From contig NZ_JAPRAQ010000025.1 in assembly GCF_029989365.1 (NCBI RefSeq), positions 1 through 64,000 of the forward strand: DNA of 64,000 nt. Direction: 5' to 3'. Each line of letters starts with the position of its first letter. Positions within the stretch are counted from its first letter, which is position 1. This document shows, one piece after another, positions 50,339-59,568 of this stretch. This DNA is from Bradyrhizobium sp. Arg816 (GTDB lineage Bacteria; Pseudomonadota; Alphaproteobacteria; Rhizobiales; Xanthobacteraceae). The notes under the pieces were generated by a model. That model had not been told where the DNA came from. It saw only the letters and a program-made list of their open reading frames with translations, and made no database searches. The position numbers were made by a program, and so were the translations under genes.

Positions 50339-51532
50339 TCAAGACGCGACCCCGACCGCCTTGCTGTCGACCGCGGCCTGGATTTCCGCATCGCTCAGGC
50401 CGGCCTCGCGCAGCACCTCACGCGAGTGCTCGCCGAGGCGCGGCGCCATGCGATGGATGCCGGCCGGGCTTTCCGAGAATTTCGTCGCGGGCCGCGCCTG
50501 CCGGATTCGGCCTTCCGAGGGATGATCGATATCCGCAAACAGCGCGACGGCGGCGAGATGCGGCTGCTCGCCGATCTCGGTGAGCCGGGCGAAGGCGGTG
50601 TGCGGCACGTCCAGCCGCAGCAATAGCTCCTCCCACTCCGCGGTGGTGCGGGTCGGCCCGATCTCGCTCATGCGGTCGTAGACTTTGTCGATGTTCTGGG
50701 AACGAAGCACGGGATCGCGCACCCCGAGCTCCTCGATCAGTTCGGGGCGGCCGACAGCCTCGAAGAAGGCGCACCAATTGTCTCCGGAGTAAGGCAGCAT
50801 CGTCAGCCAGCCGTCCTTGGTCTGCACCGGGCGCCGGTTCTTCATCCGCTTGTAGCCGGTCGGGCCGATCGGCGGATCGAACGCGTGCCCGCCCAGCATC
50901 TCGATACTGTTGAAGCCCGCGATCGTTTCCAGCATCGGCACCTCGACCATCTGGCCCTGCCCGCTGCGCTCGCGCCGGAACAGAGCCGCAGACACCGCAC
51001 CGACCATCGCCATTGCACAGATCTTGTCGCCGATCAGGCTCGGAACAAATTCCGGCTCCTCGTCCGATCCGATCGATGACGCAAGGCCTGAAGCCGCCTG
51101 GATGATTTCGTCGAATGCAGGGCGCGCTGCCCACGGCCCGTCCTGCCCGAAGCCGGTCGCCGCGGCGTAAATTAAACGCGGATTGAGTTTTGCGCAGGCT
51201 TCATAACCGAAGCCGAGCCGCGCCATCGCGGCGGGTCGCACATTGGTGACGAGCGCATCGACCGTCGGGATCAGTCGCGCCAGCGCCGCCTTGCCGTCGG
51301 GATGCTTCAGGTCGAGCGCAAGGCTGCGCTTGTTGCGGTTGACGGCCATGAACTGGCCGCTCATGCCGCGGTTCCGGAACACGCCGGTGTAGCGCCAGGT
51401 ATCGCCCGCGGGCGGCTCGACCTTGATGACATCGGCGCCCCAATCGCCGAGCATCTGCGCGGCGTAGGGGCCGAACAGCACGCTCGTCAGATCGAGAACG
51501 CGGATACCGCTGAGGGGGCCGGTCGGTGTCAT
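50339..51532 (-). CDS. CoA transferase (class III, CaiB/BaiF family)
   Basis: The start at 51532 (MTPTGPLSGIRVLDLTSVLFGPYAAQML) gives 397 residues. The class III signature is complete: GADVIKVEPPAGDTWR, NRNKRSLALDLKHPDG, NVRPAAMARLGFGYE, then PAFDEIIQAASGL with the catalytic Asp position, and GDKICAMAMVGAVSAAL. It moves CoA between carboxylic acids, activating an imported acid. It is the last gene of the liv-type import cluster (103 bases after the binding-protein gene) and probably acts on the imported substrate. Confidence 0.92.
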   Translation of the reverse strand: MTPTGPLSGIRVLDLTSVLFGPYAAQMLGDWGADVIKVEPPAGDTWRYTGVFRNRGMSGQFMAVNRNKRSLALDLKHPDGKAALARLIPTVDALVTNVRPAAMARLGFGYEACAKLNPRLIYAAATGFGQDGPWAARPAFDEIIQAASGLASSIGSDEEPEFVPSLIGDKICAMAMVGAVSAALFRRERSGQGQMVEVPMLETIAGFNSIEMLGGHAFDPPIGPTGYKRMKNRRPVQTKDGWLTMLPYSGDNWCAFFEAVGRPELIEELGVRDPVLRSQNIDKVYDRMSEIGPTRTTAEWEELLLRLDVPHTAFARLTEIGEQPHLAAVALFADIDHPSEGRIRQARPATKFSESPAGIHRMAPRLGEHSREVLREAGLSDAEIQAAVDSKAVGVAS

Positions 51533-51635
51533 CGTCGTTTCACTGTGGTTGGAGGAAGCAACTGCGGGACAAGACAGGCGGGCAGGACAGGCGGGCAAGG
51601 CTGGTGCCAGCCCGTCCGTCACATTGACGTCGATC

Positions 51636-52841
51636 CTATTCGCCGATCACGTCGCCGAACAGCTCCCAGGACTTGCCGTTGAAGCGCGCCATCTGCAACT
51701 GCCGGATAGGCGTCACCTGCTCGGCCGAGGTGTTGAGCTTGATGCCCGGCAGCAGCATCGGCAATTCGACATCCCTGAACGACTGCGTCTGCTTCATCAA
51801 ATTGGCGCGCGTGAGGTCGTTGCCGGCGCGCTGCAGCACCAGCTCCATCATCTGCGCCATGGTGTAGCCGGTGACATTGAAGATGTCGGCCGGATCAGCG
51901 CCCGAATTGTACGTCTTCATCCAGTCGCGCCAGGCCTTCATGCCGGGATCATCGGCCCAGCGCGGATCGCCGGGATCCTTCTGGAAGGCGCCGGTGACGA
52001 TGCCGACAGCATTATCGAGCCCGGCCGGCACCAGCACGGAGCCGACCGAGTTGGAGACCGCCGGCAGAATGATCTGCGGCTTCCAGCCGAGCTCCGCGAT
52101 CTTCTTGATCGCCTGCGCTGCGAATTTCGGCGTGCACTCGTTGAAGACAACATCGGCGCCGGCAGCCTTGAACTTGACGATCTGGGAGTCCACCGTCGGA
52201 TCCGATGTCTCGTAGGTGGCCTCCGACACGATCTGGTTGACGTGCTCCCCTAACCCTTCCTTGAAGCCGGCGAGATAGTCGCGCCCGGGATCTTCGTTCG
52301 GCGTGATGACGGCGATTTTGGCATTCGGCTTGTTCGCAACAATCCACTTGGCATAGATGCGGCCTTCCGTGCGGTAGGTCGGCTGCGAACCGGTGGTCCA
52401 GGGAAAATGCTGCGGATCGTTCCAGCGGCTGGCGCCGCTCGACGGGAACAGCTGCGGAATCTTCTTGGCGTTGAGGTATTTCTGCGCGGCGATGTTGGGA
52501 CCGGTGCCGAGCATCGAGAACATCGCCAGCACCTCGTCACTCTCGGCGAGGCGCCGCACCTGCTCCACCGTCTTCGCCGGCGAATAGGCGTCGTCCATGC
52601 TGAGGAGCTCGACCTTGCGGCCGTTGATGCCGCCCTTGTCGTTGAGCATCTTGAAATAGGCGATCTCGGCGCGGCCAATCGCGGAATAGGCGGAAGCCGG
52701 TCCCGAGTAGGGCATGGTCTGCCCGAGCTTGATCGACGTGTCGGTCGCGCCGGTGTCGTAGTTTCCGGCCGTCGCGGCCGAAGCTGCGCCCAGCGCCCCA
52801 AGCAGAGCAATGACTCCACGGACCAGTTGTCTTCCCGGCAT
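51636..52841 (-). CDS. branched-chain amino-acid-type ABC binding protein 2
   Basis: The start at 52841 (MPGRQLVRGVIALLG) follows AAGGAGATGCCGAGC. The 401-residue protein has a signal peptide and the Peripla_BP_6 fold: IKLGQTMPYSGPASAYSAIG, KMLNDKGGINGRKVELLSMDDAYSPAKTVEQVRRLAE, IPQLFPSSGASRWND. It is closely related to the orphan binding protein at 41481 and quite different from the one at 56913. It lies between livF and the CoA-transferase gene and may give the LIV importer a second ligand range. Confidence 0.92.
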   Translation of the reverse strand: MPGRQLVRGVIALLGALGAASAATAGNYDTGATDTSIKLGQTMPYSGPASAYSAIGRAEIAYFKMLNDKGGINGRKVELLSMDDAYSPAKTVEQVRRLAESDEVLAMFSMLGTGPNIAAQKYLNAKKIPQLFPSSGASRWNDPQHFPWTTGSQPTYRTEGRIYAKWIVANKPNAKIAVITPNEDPGRDYLAGFKEGLGEHVNQIVSEATYETSDPTVDSQIVKFKAAGADVVFNECTPKFAAQAIKKIAELGWKPQIILPAVSNSVGSVLVPAGLDNAVGIVTGAFQKDPGDPRWADDPGMKAWRDWMKTYNSGADPADIFNVTGYTMAQMMELVLQRAGNDLTRANLMKQTQSFRDVELPMLLPGIKLNTSAEQVTPIRQLQMARFNGKSWELFGDVIGE

Positions 52842-53085
52842 GCTCGGCATCTCCTTCCCAGGCAAGACGCATCGACGCGCGAGCTCACAGGCTGCCGCCG
52901 GCGCCCTCCACTTTCTTCTTGGTTATCATCGGCCGTATCGATTGCGATGCCGGCGAGCGCGACGATACCTTGATTATGAAGCGTGAGATGTAGCGAAGAA
53001 TTCAGATGCGTATGCGCAGCTTGCAGCCGTTCTATTTTGCGCGCGCGTCACACGACAATGTGAGCGTCAGACTTCGAGCCACGCG

Positions 53086-53781
53086 TCAGACCTCGAGCCA
53101 TTCCTGGCGCACGGCGGCATTGGCCTTGAGCTCGTCCGGCGTCCCCTCGAACACGACGCGGCCGTGGCCCATGATGTAGACGCGCTTCGAGATCCGCATC
53201 GCGATCGAGAGCTTCTGCTCGACGAGCAGGATTGCGACGCCGGCCTGCGCGATGCGGGCGATGAGATCGCCGACCTGCTGCACGATCAGCGGGGCGAGAC
53301 CTTCGGTCGGCTCGTCGATCATGATCAGGTCCGGATCGCCCATCAGCGTCCGGCAGGTGGTGAGCATCTGCTTCTCGCCGCCCGAAAGCACGCCCGCGGC
53401 CGTATCGGCGCGCGCGGCGAGATTGGGGAACATGTCGAGCATGTCCTGGAGCCGCCATTTGCCGGGACGGCGCGTGTCCTTGACGCCGAGCAGGAGGTTT
53501 TGGCGAACCGTCAGGCTCGGGAAGATATCGCGATGCTCAGGGACATAGCCGAGGCCGAGGCGCGCGATCTTGTGGCTCGGAAGGCCGGCGATGTCCTTGC
53601 CCTTGAAGCGGATCGTGCCCTGCGGCGCGACCTCGCCCATGATCGCCTTGACCGTGGTGGAGCGGCCGACGCCGTTGCGGCCGAGCAGGCTCACGACCTC
53701 ACCTGCGGCGACATCGAGGTCGACGCCCTGGAGGATGTGGCTCTTGCCGTAATAGGCGTGGAGATCCCTGACCTCGAGCAT
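53086..53781 (-). CDS. livF: LIV-type ABC transporter ATP-binding protein LivF, Walker A Lys replaced by Arg
   Basis: The 231-residue protein starts at 53781, overlapping the livG stop by one base (TGATG). It has Walker A GRNGVGRST at residues 34-42, where the usual Lys is Arg40. Signature LSGGEKQML, Walker B DLIMIDEPTEGLAP and the switch region (LLVEQKLS) are normal. LivF pairs with LivG to power import by LivHM. I recall Arg at this position in other alphaproteobacterial LivF proteins, so it may be a group feature rather than a mutation. Confidence 0.92.
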   Translation of the reverse strand: MLEVRDLHAYYGKSHILQGVDLDVAAGEVVSLLGRNGVGRSTTVKAIMGEVAPQGTIRFKGKDIAGLPSHKIARLGLGYVPEHRDIFPSLTVRQNLLLGVKDTRRPGKWRLQDMLDMFPNLAARADTAAGVLSGGEKQMLTTCRTLMGDPDLIMIDEPTEGLAPLIVQQVGDLIARIAQAGVAILLVEQKLSIAMRISKRVYIMGHGRVVFEGTPDELKANAAVRQEWLEV

Positions 53782-54572
53782 CAGTGCGCTTCCTCGCCGA
53801 GATAGGCTTCCTTGACCTTCGGGTCGCGCCGGATCTCTTCCGGCGTGCCCGATGCGATGATGTGGCCGTAGACCAGCACGGAGATGCGATCGGCAAGGCC
53901 GAACACCACGCTCATGTCGTGCTCGACGATGACCAGGGTCTTGCCCTCGGTCAGCCGCCGGATCAGCGACACCGCGCGGTCGGTTTCGGCGTGGCTCATG
54001 CCGGCGGTCGGCTCGTCGAGCATGACGACCGTGGCCCCGCTCGCGATGGTGATGCCGATCTCGAGCTCGCGCTGCTCGGCGTAGGTGAGAAGGCCCGCCG
54101 GAACATCGCGGCGATGGGTGAGATGAATGTCGTCCAGGATCTGGGCCGTGCGCTCGCGCACTTCCGGCAGGCTGTCGACGTTCTTCCAGAAGGCGTAGCG
54201 ATGCCCCGTCGCCCACAGCACGGCACAGCGGACGTTCTCCCAGACCGACATGCGGGCGAACACGTTGGTGACCTGGAACGAGCGCGACAGGCCGCGCCGG
54301 TTGATCTCGAACGGCCGCAGGCCGGAGATCACATCGCCGTTCAGCTTCACCTCGCCCGAGGTCGGCTTGATGTGGCCGCTGATCAGATTGAACGTCGTGG
54401 ATTTCCCTGCGCCGTTCGGGCCGATGACGGCGTGACGCTCGCCTTTCGCGACGCTGAGGTTGAGGTCGCGGATGATGCCGACATTGCCGAAGCGTTTTTC
54501 GACGGCGCGGACTTCGATGGCTGCGCTTTTTCCGGGCACCGCTCCGCTCATGCCAGATACCGCTCCGCTCAT
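53781..54572 (-). CDS. livG: LIV-type ABC transporter ATP-binding protein LivG
   Basis: The 263-residue protein has Walker A GPNGAGKST, the LivG-typical GLSRSFQVTNVFARMSVWENV, Walker B VVMLDEPTAGMSHAE and switch VIVEHDMSVVF. The signature loop reads LTYAEQRELE in place of LSGGQ, as in other LivG proteins (LPYGxQR). Its start region contains a 21-bp tandem duplication, so two ATGs (54572 and 54551) are available and the N-terminus has two MSGAV copies. The first ATG overlaps the livM stop (ATGA). Confidence 0.93.
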   Translation of the reverse strand: MSGAVSGMSGAVPGKSAAIEVRAVEKRFGNVGIIRDLNLSVAKGERHAVIGPNGAGKSTTFNLISGHIKPTSGEVKLNGDVISGLRPFEINRRGLSRSFQVTNVFARMSVWENVRCAVLWATGHRYAFWKNVDSLPEVRERTAQILDDIHLTHRRDVPAGLLTYAEQRELEIGITIASGATVVMLDEPTAGMSHAETDRAVSLIRRLTEGKTLVIVEHDMSVVFGLADRISVLVYGHIIASGTPEEIRRDPKVKEAYLGEEAH

Positions 54573-54582
54573 GCCAGATACC
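54541..54582. repeat. tandem 21-bp duplication over the livM stop / livG start
   Basis: Two identical 21-bp units (GCTCCGCTCATGCCAGATAC plus C) run from 54541-54561 and 54562-54582. Each unit carries one ATG on the minus strand, and the length is in frame (7 codons). The livM stop overlaps the upstream ATG. The duplication therefore doubles the livG start site. Confidence 0.85.
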
Positions 54583-55849
54583 CCCGGTCACGGGCGACCG
54601 TCGCAGCCCTGTCCCACGCGTCCGCGATCCTCCGCCAGGTCAGCCGCGCGACGAACGCGCCGCCGACGACGAGGACGGCTGCGGCAACCCACGTCACCGG
54701 GGATTTCGCATTGAAGGGAATGCCAAACAGGTTGATCGGGTCGCCGCCGGAATAGCGCGCGACCGTCTCGATGGTGAGGATGACGCCGCAGGCGAGCGCC
54801 ACGGTCGGCACAACAGCGACGAGATAGGACGGGATCACCGTCCACAGCGTTCCGGCGCGAACCAGCGGCCGGTGCATCATCAACAGGCCGGCGATACCGC
54901 CCGGCGCGAACATCACGATGCCGATGAAGATGATGCCGAAATAGAGCTGCCAGACACTGGTGAGGCCTGTCAGCCCGAGCTGGAGATAGGTTACCAGGAT
55001 CGCGCCGAGGATCGGCCCGAAGAAATAGGCGATGCCGCCGATGAAGGTGGAGAACAGCACCAGACCGGACTGGATCGCACCGAGCAGCGCGGAGTTCGCG
55101 ATCTCGAAATTGATCGCGGTCAGTCCGCCGGCGACGCCCGCGAAGAACCCGGCAAAGCAATAAGCGAGATAGCGCACGACGTGAGGATCGTAGCCGATGA
55201 ACTGGACACGCTCGGGATTGTCGCGGACGGCATTGCTGATCCGCCCCAGCGGCGTCCGCGTCAGCGCGTACATCGCAATCGCCGACAGCACCAGCCAGAA
55301 CGCGATGACGTAATAGACCTGAACCTGCGGCCCGAACGACCAGCCGAACATCTTGGGCAACGCCGTGCGATCCGTTGTGATGCCGGCTTCGCCGCCGAAC
55401 ACCGAGCGCAGGATCAGCGAGGACGACGCCACCAATTCGCCGATGCCGAGCGAGATCATCGCGAACACGGTGCCGGCGCGCTTGGTCATGACCCAGCCGA
55501 TGATGATCGCGAAGACGAGACCGCCGATCCCGCCGAACAGCGGAATGAACGGCAGCGGGATCGGCCAGCCGTGCGACACCACCGCATTCATCATGTGGCA
55601 GGCCGCGAAACCGCCAAGACCATAGTGAACGGCGTGACCGAACGACAGCAGGCCGGTCTGGCCGAGCAGGATGTTGTAGGAGAGCGCGAAGACGATCGCG
55701 ATGCCGATCAGGCTGAAGGACGTCAGCGAGCCGCCGGAGGAGAAGATCAGCGGCAGGACGATCAGCGCGGCGATGCCGATCAGCCAGACGCCGTAGAAGC
55801 GCAGGCCGTCGCCGGCGGGCTTCGATGTCGAAATCGGTTTGGCGGTCAT
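54569..55849 (-). CDS. livM: LIV-type ABC permease LivM
   Basis: The 426-residue protein starts at 55849, overlapping the livH stop (ATGA). It has about ten membrane segments and the LivM signature: SYNILLGQTGLLSFGHAVHYGLGGFAA, MTKRAGTVFAMISLGIGELV, GRISNAVRDNPERVQFIGYDPHVVRYLAYCFAGFFAGVAGG and IFIGIVMFAPGGIAGL. The C-terminus extends beyond the usual end with an extra membrane segment (VTWVAAAVLVVGGAFVARL). With LivH it forms the import channel. Confidence 0.93.
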   Translation of the reverse strand: MTAKPISTSKPAGDGLRFYGVWLIGIAALIVLPLIFSSGGSLTSFSLIGIAIVFALSYNILLGQTGLLSFGHAVHYGLGGFAACHMMNAVVSHGWPIPLPFIPLFGGIGGLVFAIIIGWVMTKRAGTVFAMISLGIGELVASSSLILRSVFGGEAGITTDRTALPKMFGWSFGPQVQVYYVIAFWLVLSAIAMYALTRTPLGRISNAVRDNPERVQFIGYDPHVVRYLAYCFAGFFAGVAGGLTAINFEIANSALLGAIQSGLVLFSTFIGGIAYFFGPILGAILVTYLQLGLTGLTSVWQLYFGIIFIGIVMFAPGGIAGLLMMHRPLVRAGTLWTVIPSYLVAVVPTVALACGVILTIETVARYSGGDPINLFGIPFNAKSPVTWVAAAVLVVGGAFVARLTWRRIADAWDRAATVARDRGYLA

Positions 55850-56793
55850 GACTCGCGCGTCCCCATCAGGCCCATGGGGCGAACGATCAGAATGAGCACC
55901 AGCAGCATATAGGGAACGATCGGCGCGACCTGCGCGATCGTGACGTTCCAGATGTCGGTGAGGACCGACGGTCCCGTCGACGGATCGAGCGGTCCGAACG
56001 CACTCGCCAGCGAGCCGTTCAGCGCCACCGCAAAAGTCTGCACCAGGCCGATGACGAGCGAGGCGATGAAAGCGCCCGGCAAGGAGCCGAGGCCACCGAA
56101 CACGATGACGACGAACAGGATGGGCCCGAGTGCCGCGGCCATGTCCGACTGCGTCACCAGGGCCGGACCGGCAATGACGCCGGCAATGCCGGCGAGCGCG
56201 CTGCCGACACCGAACACCACCATGAACACGCGCCCGACATTGTGGCCGAGATGCCCGACCATATGCGGATGCGTCAGCGCCGCCTGCACGATCAGGCCGA
56301 CGCGGGTGCGCTTGAGCACGACCAGCAGCGCCACGAAGATCACGACCGACATGGCCAGCATGAAGAGCTTGTAGGCGGGATAGTTGGTCGAGAAGATCGT
56401 GAAGGCCGGGAAGTCGAGCAGCGCCGGGACGCGATAGTCGACCGGGCTCTTGCCCCAGATCATCGACACGATTTCTTCGATCGCAAAAGCCAGACCGAAG
56501 GTCAGCAGCAATTCCGCGACATGGCCGTGCTTGTGGGTGTTGCGCAGGCCGTAGCGCTCCACCGCCATGCCGATGGCGCCGACCAGCAGCGGCGCCAGCA
56601 CCAGCGCCGGCCAGAAGCCGATCCACTTGGTGAGCTGGAAGCCGAAGAAGGCGCCGAGCATGTAGAAGCTGGCATGTGCGAAGTTGAGCACGCCCATCAT
56701 GCTGAAGATGACGGTCAGCCCGCTCGACAGCAGGAAGAGCAGCATGCCGAACAGCACGCCGTTCAGGGTCGAAATGACAATGAGTTCAAGCAC
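55846..56793 (-). CDS. livH: LIV-type ABC permease LivH
   Basis: The GTG at 56793 (VLELIVISTLNGVLFGMLLFLLSSGLTVIF) is chosen because the upstream in-frame region is not hydrophobic. The 315-residue protein has the LivH features: MMGVLNFAHASFYMLGAFFGF, GLRNTHKHGHVAELLLTFGLAFAIEEIV, KRTRVGLIVQAALTHPHMVGHLGHNV (docking loop) and IVFGGLGSLPGAFIASLVIGL. It is the first permease gene of the cluster, 119 bases after the binding-protein gene at 56913. Confidence 0.92.
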   Translation of the reverse strand: MLELIVISTLNGVLFGMLLFLLSSGLTVIFSMMGVLNFAHASFYMLGAFFGFQLTKWIGFWPALVLAPLLVGAIGMAVERYGLRNTHKHGHVAELLLTFGLAFAIEEIVSMIWGKSPVDYRVPALLDFPAFTIFSTNYPAYKLFMLAMSVVIFVALLVVLKRTRVGLIVQAALTHPHMVGHLGHNVGRVFMVVFGVGSALAGIAGVIAGPALVTQSDMAAALGPILFVVIVFGGLGSLPGAFIASLVIGLVQTFAVALNGSLASAFGPLDPSTGPSVLTDIWNVTIAQVAPIVPYMLLVLILIVRPMGLMGTRES

Positions 56794-56912
56794 AGCGCAC
56801 TCGTCTCTGACCGGGGCCTGATGGCCCCGGTGAACATCGCCCAATCAAGAATAGTCCGGCCACCGCCTTCCCGCGACCGATGTCGGCCGCGGGAAAACGA
56901 CGGATGTCGTGA

Positions 56913-58145
56913 TTACGGCCGCGCCATCTTGCAGGTCGTGGAGACCATGGCCTGCGGCGTGTCGACCTTGGAGACGAGGTGCCAGCCCCAACCGGTGCTT
57001 TCCTCGTCGAACGGCTCGTTCTCGGTCAGCTTGCCGAAGGACGAAATGTAGATCGGCTGAAGGAACTGGTGGTCGTCCTTGCGCATGATGCCGGTGCCGC
57101 CGTCCAGAACCTCGAACTTCAGGTCCTCGAGCGCCGCCGCCACCTTCACAGGATCGATCGAGTTGGCCTTCTCGGCCGCCGCCTTGAACATGCGCATCTC
57201 GTTGACCGCACGCGGGTACCAGAGCGACAGATTGACCTTGGCGCGGAACGCCTTCTCGTAATCCATCGCGGCCTTGTTGCCGGAATTCGCAAAGCCTTCA
57301 GTGATCTGGAAGACCTGATGATCGAGACCGGTCTGCTTGACGGCAGTGGGGCCGCCGGCGCCGCCGGCATAATAGGTGTACCAGTTGACCTTCAGGCCGG
57401 CGTCAGCGGCAGCCTTGAGCAGCAGCGCGAAGTCCTGGCCCCAATTGCCGGTGACGACGCTGTCGGCGCCGGACGCCTTGATCTTGGCGATATAGGGCGA
57501 GAAATCGGTGACCTTCAGCAGCGGATGCAGCTCGTCGCCGACGATCTGGATGTCGGGCCGCTTGGCACCGAGCATCTTGCGCGCGTCGGAGCGGACGGAC
57601 TGACCGAACGAATAGTCCTGGTTGATCAGGTACACCTTTTTGATCGAGGCGGTGTCCTTCATGTAGTTGGTGAGCGCCTCCATCTTGATGTCGGAGCTCG
57701 CATCCCAGCGGAAATGCCAGTAGCTGCACTTCTCGTTGGTCAGGCTGGGATCGACGGCGGCGTAGTTGAAGTACAGCACTTCCTTGCCGGGATTGCGCGT
57801 GTTGTTCTTGGTGACGAAATCCGACAGCGCCGCGCCGACGGATGAGCCGTTGCCTTGCGTGATGTAGTGGACCCCGGCGTCGATCGCCTTCTGGGCCTGC
57901 ACCAGGCTCTCCTGCGGATTGGTCTTGTTGTCGAGCGGCACGATCTCGATCTTGTGGCCGAGAATGCCGCCCTTGGCGTTGAGCTCGTCGGCAAGATACT
58001 GGAATGTCTTCAGACCACCCTCGCCGACGCTGGCGCCACCGCCGGAGAGCGGATCGATGTAGCCGATCTTGAGAGTGTCCTCAGCCGACGCGGCATGACC
58101 GAGCATCGGGGCGATCACGGCAATGGCCAAAGTGAGCTTGCGCAT
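56913..58145 (-). CDS. branched-chain amino-acid-type ABC binding protein 1
   Basis: The 410-residue protein has a signal peptide (residues 1-21, ending HAASA) and the Peripla_BP_6 fold: LKIGYIDPLSGGGASVGEGGLKTFQYLADELNAKGGILGHKIEIVPLDNKTNPQESLVQAQKAID. It belongs to a subgroup different from the proteins at 41481 and 51636 (for instance NYAAVDPSLTNEKCSYWHFRWDA). It precedes livH and is the primary binding protein of this importer. The substrate could be an amino acid or an aromatic acid. Confidence 0.93.
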   Translation of the reverse strand: MRKLTLAIAVIAPMLGHAASAEDTLKIGYIDPLSGGGASVGEGGLKTFQYLADELNAKGGILGHKIEIVPLDNKTNPQESLVQAQKAIDAGVHYITQGNGSSVGAALSDFVTKNNTRNPGKEVLYFNYAAVDPSLTNEKCSYWHFRWDASSDIKMEALTNYMKDTASIKKVYLINQDYSFGQSVRSDARKMLGAKRPDIQIVGDELHPLLKVTDFSPYIAKIKASGADSVVTGNWGQDFALLLKAAADAGLKVNWYTYYAGGAGGPTAVKQTGLDHQVFQITEGFANSGNKAAMDYEKAFRAKVNLSLWYPRAVNEMRMFKAAAEKANSIDPVKVAAALEDLKFEVLDGGTGIMRKDDHQFLQPIYISSFGKLTENEPFDEESTGWGWHLVSKVDTPQAMVSTTCKMARP

Positions 58146-58392
58146 TTTTTCGTTTCCTCGCTGGCTATCGACTTTAGTCGATGGGCTTTTTGCGCATGTT
58201 GCAGCGCAATTGCAGATCCCTAATGAGCAGAACGAACTTTGATTTTCAAGCTCGGCGAGACATGGCTCCGGCCATCGTTATGAAATGTGAAGGCGGCTGC
58301 CCGTCTCGCCGGCAGCTTTCCGCGACGAGGAATAGAACGCAAGCGGAAACTCGCCTGCGCGGGGCGCCCGACGACGCAGGTGTCGCAGCCGT

Positions 58393-59520
58393 CTACAGGC
58401 TGCGATAGTCCGCGATTCCCGACAGGTCTGGCGTGAATCCGAGCCCCGGTTCCTCGCCGAGGACGATCGTACCATCAGTGACATTGGCAACGGCACCGCA
58501 GAACCGGTCGCGCAGCGGATTGTCGTTGGCGTCGACCTCGAGCCAGCCGTCGCCGCCGATGCCCGCCAGCAGATGCGCCGAGGCGAGCAGTCCGATGCCG
58601 CCGCCGAGATAATGCGGGCAGAACGTCTTGCCCGCCTTCAGAATGTCGCGCGCCAGGCCAGCGCACGCGCTCAGCCCGCCCCATTTCGCGATGTCGGGCT
58701 GAACGACGCCGAGCACGTCTTCGGCCAGGACGTCCTTGAATCCCTCGACGCTCGAAATGTTCTCGCCGGCGGCAATCGGCATCGTCGCGCACGCCCGCAG
58801 CCTGCGCCATTCCTCGCGCCGCCGGTCGGCCCGGATGGGCTCCTCCAGCCAGCGCAGATCGAACGCGGCCAACCGCGGCAGCATCTCCAGCGCCTGATCG
58901 ACCGACCAGCCCTGATTGGCATCGGCGGCGAGCATGCCCGCACCGACGATCGCGCGCAGCGCGGCCAGATTGGCGAGATCGGTCTCGGCACCGAAGCCGA
59001 CCTTCAGCTTCAACGCGCGATGGCCACGCGCGAGCGCGGCTTCGGCCGTCTGCGCGGCGCCGCCCGGATTGATCCCGCTGGCATAGACCTTGATCCTGCG
59101 CGACTGCGCACCGAGAAGCCGCCACAGCGGCAAGCGCTGCCGACGCGCGGAGAGGTCCCACAGCGCGAGATCGATGCCCGAAATCGCCTGCGCGAACGGA
59201 CCGGGCTCGCCGCATTGAAGCGCGAGCACCTCGGTGCCCTTGGTCAGAGCCTCGAAGGCCTGAGCAGGACCGTCGAACTTGCGCCCGACGAGGCCGGGCG
59301 CAAGCACTTCATTGACAAGCCGGGCACGGTGCTCGGCGCCCGGTGCAGGAAAGTTGGACCAGGCTTCACCCCACCCCTCGACACCGTCCTCGTCCATCGC
59401 GCGAACGAAGATGGCCGGGCGGGTGAGCATCTTGCCGAACGACGTCACCACCGGCGTCGCCAGGGGATAGCGATAGCAGAAGGCCTCGATCGAGCGGATG
59501 GTGAAGCTGCCTGTCGTCAT
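58393..59520 (-). CDS. enolase-superfamily enzyme (mandelate racemase/muconate lactonizing type)
   Basis: The 375-residue protein has the MR/MLE layout: an N-terminal capping domain (FTIRSIEAFCYRYPLATPVVTSFG) and a barrel with ALKLKVGFG (KxK catalytic Lys), LAADANQGW (first metal Asp), LRWLEEPI (second metal Glu), AAGENISSVE (third metal Glu) and CPHYLGGGIGLLAS (a late His). It probably dehydrates or epimerises an acid sugar. It is the last gene of the sugar operon, 48 bases after the aldolase gene. Confidence 0.9.
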   Translation of the reverse strand: MTTGSFTIRSIEAFCYRYPLATPVVTSFGKMLTRPAIFVRAMDEDGVEGWGEAWSNFPAPGAEHRARLVNEVLAPGLVGRKFDGPAQAFEALTKGTEVLALQCGEPGPFAQAISGIDLALWDLSARRQRLPLWRLLGAQSRRIKVYASGINPGGAAQTAEAALARGHRALKLKVGFGAETDLANLAALRAIVGAGMLAADANQGWSVDQALEMLPRLAAFDLRWLEEPIRADRRREEWRRLRACATMPIAAGENISSVEGFKDVLAEDVLGVVQPDIAKWGGLSACAGLARDILKAGKTFCPHYLGGGIGLLASAHLLAGIGGDGWLEVDANDNPLRDRFCGAVANVTDGTIVLGEEPGLGFTPDLSGIADYRSL

Positions 59521-59568
59521 ATTGCAGGTCCTGCGACCGAGTTGAGACCACGCGGGACCGTTACCATC

